13,314 nt of DNA from an uncultured Prevotellaceae bacterium. Its GTDB lineage: Bacteria; Bacteroidota; Bacteroidia; Bacteroidales; Bacteroidaceae. The stretch is taken from assembly GCA_947306845.1 (NCBI GenBank), contig CAMZHP010000062.1, forward strand, positions 1-13,314. The letters run 5' to 3'. Under the pieces are notes generated by a model. It was not told where the DNA came from, did no database searches, and was given only the letters and a program-made list of their open reading frames with translations. Of the stretch, positions 12,163 through 13,314 are shown in pieces. A program made the translations under genes and the position numbers. Every line of letters begins with the position of its first letter. The stretch's first letter is position 1.

Positions 12163-13167
12163 TTACTGAAGATTGGTTGAACCATCGCGGACAACTTGCT
12201 CAAATTCTTCAGAAGTGATTATGGAGAAGCCTTTTAGTTCATCAAGGGACAAAACCGATGCTATAGAAGCTTTCACATTCATTACCTTATAGAGCAACTC
12301 CTTTGCTTGGTGCTTGGCATGGTTTTCTTTTTCTTGATTGTCATGATATATACCATCGCTGCTCATGATATAAACTTTTGATTGAACAACTTCAAATCGG
12401 AAAGAATGGATATACCACAATTCTTCATCAATGCGATAAGAAAAGTATACATGGCAGTCATTATCTGACATTTCCGACAGGACATCAATGATTCGGCGCA
12501 AAAACACCTTGGTGGCATCTTCCTTCCGTATTCTGACAATAGTCTCAAAATAGAAAAGGCTCACATCGGTTATTTCTTCCACTTCAACCGGTAATTTTGC
12601 TTGTTTCAAACGTGTCCGAATCTGGTACCTACGTTCCTTACACTCTTTCTCATGCCGCAACGGATTGGTGAACAATTTCCTACCTATACTAACAAGTTGT
12701 TCTGACAAAGGGAAAAAATAAACTGTTGTATGATCAGCAGACACGGCATACAGCACATTGCCGCTCTTTTGGATGATCAGCACTTTGCCTTCCATCCATT
12801 GCAATCTGCGATGGAACCAACCTTTTGGAGAGAAATAGGAGAAGATTAAATGAATAAAAACGACCAATAATCCAACAAGGTAAAAAAGTATAAACCATCT
12901 GTTCTCATGGTCACGTATGCTCTCTCTATATAACCCATAGATGGTTATTAGCACCGCACCGGAAAAGACAACCCTACGCATTATGGCCTCCACACGGTTT
13001 GCCTTCTTGCTTATTCCCTTAAAAAAACCTGTTGATGCCAACAGCAAGACAATGAATGATATAAAAGCCATCGAACTCCATACGCCTTTTTCCAACAATA
13101 TAGCCATCCATAATGAAAATATGGATAGGAGTGCCTCTATGAGGGATAGAATTTCTTTTTTGGGCAT
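12163..13167 (-). CDS. Unrecognised membrane protein with four helices and a cytoplasmic domain, 334 aa
   Basis: I do not recognise a family. The N-terminal third holds four hydrophobic helices (about residues 6-25, 31-49, 63-80, 91-112), in two pairs joined by Lys/Arg-rich loops ('KGISKKANRVE' between helices 2 and 3). By the positive-inside rule the loops and the large C-terminal part (about 113-334) face the cytoplasm. The soluble part is mixed alpha/beta, with 'VLIIQKSGNVLYAVSADHTTVYFFP', a charged helix 'HEKECKERRYQIRTRLKQAK', 'VEEITDVSLFYFETIVRIRKED' and a final helical segment. No catalytic motif, nucleotide-binding loop or DNA-binding motif is visible. It converges on tRNA-Gln and shares its terminator. 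The start is supported by a -7 box 29 bp upstream. Codon use is more AT-rich than the metK-tyrS cluster, which is compatible with accessory origin but is not proof. Confidence 0.78.
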   Translation of the reverse strand: MPKKEILSLIEALLSIFSLWMAILLEKGVWSSMAFISFIVLLLASTGFFKGISKKANRVEAIMRRVVFSGAVLITIYGLYRESIRDHENRWFILFYLVGLLVVFIHLIFSYFSPKGWFHRRLQWMEGKVLIIQKSGNVLYAVSADHTTVYFFPLSEQLVSIGRKLFTNPLRHEKECKERRYQIRTRLKQAKLPVEVEEITDVSLFYFETIVRIRKEDATKVFLRRIIDVLSEMSDNDCHVYFSYRIDEELWYIHSFRFEVVQSKVYIMSSDGIYHDNQEKENHAKHQAKELLYKVMNVKASIASVLSLDELKGFSIITSEEFEQVVRDGSTNLQ

Positions 13168-13195
13168 ACTGTGATGGGATTATTGATTGTTGTTG

Positions 13196-13203
13196 CAAAG
13201 GTA
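13196..13203 (-). promoter_or_regulatory. -7 box for the membrane-protein gene
   Basis: On the minus strand TACCTTTG (13203-13196) followed by CA, 29 bp before the ATG at 13167. The upstream TTG (13220-13218) is only 14 bp away, too close, so the -33 element is poor. The box itself is a full match. Confidence 0.55.
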
Positions 13204-13278
13204 ATTAAAATGGTGTTCAATCGACCTTGTGATTTTATAAAATATCCCGAAAAACTTTTCTGTCTCATTTTTTTTGTG

Positions 13279-13286
13279 TAAGTTTG
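13279..13286 (+). promoter_or_regulatory. -7 box pointing out of the window
   Basis: TAAGTTTG followed by CA on the plus strand. No clear TTG lies at the right distance (TTTC at 13257-13260, 18 bp). It probably serves a gene starting beyond the right end. It is divergent from the gene at 12163-13167. Confidence 0.5.
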
Positions 13287-13314
13287 CAGCAAACAAACAA
13301 ACTATTATACATTA

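Noticed and set aside
1..13314. CRISPR array, transposase, integrase, retron or toxin-antitoxin pair
   Set aside because: No regularly spaced repeat-spacer series, no transposase or recombinase motifs, no reverse transcriptase motif and no two-gene toxin-antitoxin layout were seen on either strand.

Overview
The window looks like a chromosomal segment from a Bacteroidales bacterium, most likely Prevotella or a close relative. The signs are Bacteroidetes-type promoters (a TTG/TTTG -33 element, 19-21 bp, then TAnnTTTG), little recognisable Shine-Dalgarno sequence, PepSY-like periplasmic proteins, an outer-membrane-type glycoside hydrolase, and the order metK - DUF4271 - hemD - rnpA - yidD - tyrS. 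The genus is an inference from style and gene content; no species is claimed.

Left part (1-2760): a small periplasmic PepSY-like protein (minus strand, with its own promoter and terminator) is divergent from a two-gene lipoprotein unit (887-1504 and 1540-2100). The latter converges on a small secreted basic protein (2285-2653, minus) whose C-terminal half resembles a heavy-metal-associated (HMA) fold without the CxxC metal site. All four products carry export signals, so this is a cell-envelope region.

Middle (2760-3857): about 1.1 kb without a long gene, but structured. It holds a complete miniature transcription unit (promoter 2946-2976, 31-codon ORF 3042-3137 for a single-span membrane peptide, terminator 3149-3185). 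Imperfect inverted repeats (2820-2892 and 3302-3358) flank this unit. There is also a triplet of an octamer repeat and a large imperfect palindrome (about 3441-3660). It is followed by a long secreted family 2 glycoside hydrolase (3858-6749) that stands alone, with no SusC/SusD partner in view.

Right part (6862-11907): a compact plus-strand housekeeping cluster read from a good promoter at 6863-6893: metK (S-adenosylmethionine synthase), a DUF4271 membrane protein, hemD (uroporphyrinogen-III synthase), rnpA (RNase P protein), yidD (membrane-insertion factor) and tyrS (tyrosyl-tRNA synthetase). Genes overlap by 1-4 nt or are separated by 3-32 nt, which suggests one transcript and translational coupling. 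A tRNA-Gln(UUG) with its own promoter follows. A bidirectional terminator separates it from a convergent gene for an unrecognised four-helix membrane protein (12163-13167). A promoter-like box at the right edge points out of the window.

I found no CRISPR array, transposase, integrase, retron or recognisable defence system. The best candidates for something undescribed are the 31-aa membrane peptide unit with its flanking inverted repeats, the Cys-less HMA-like secreted protein, and the orphan 334-aa membrane protein.
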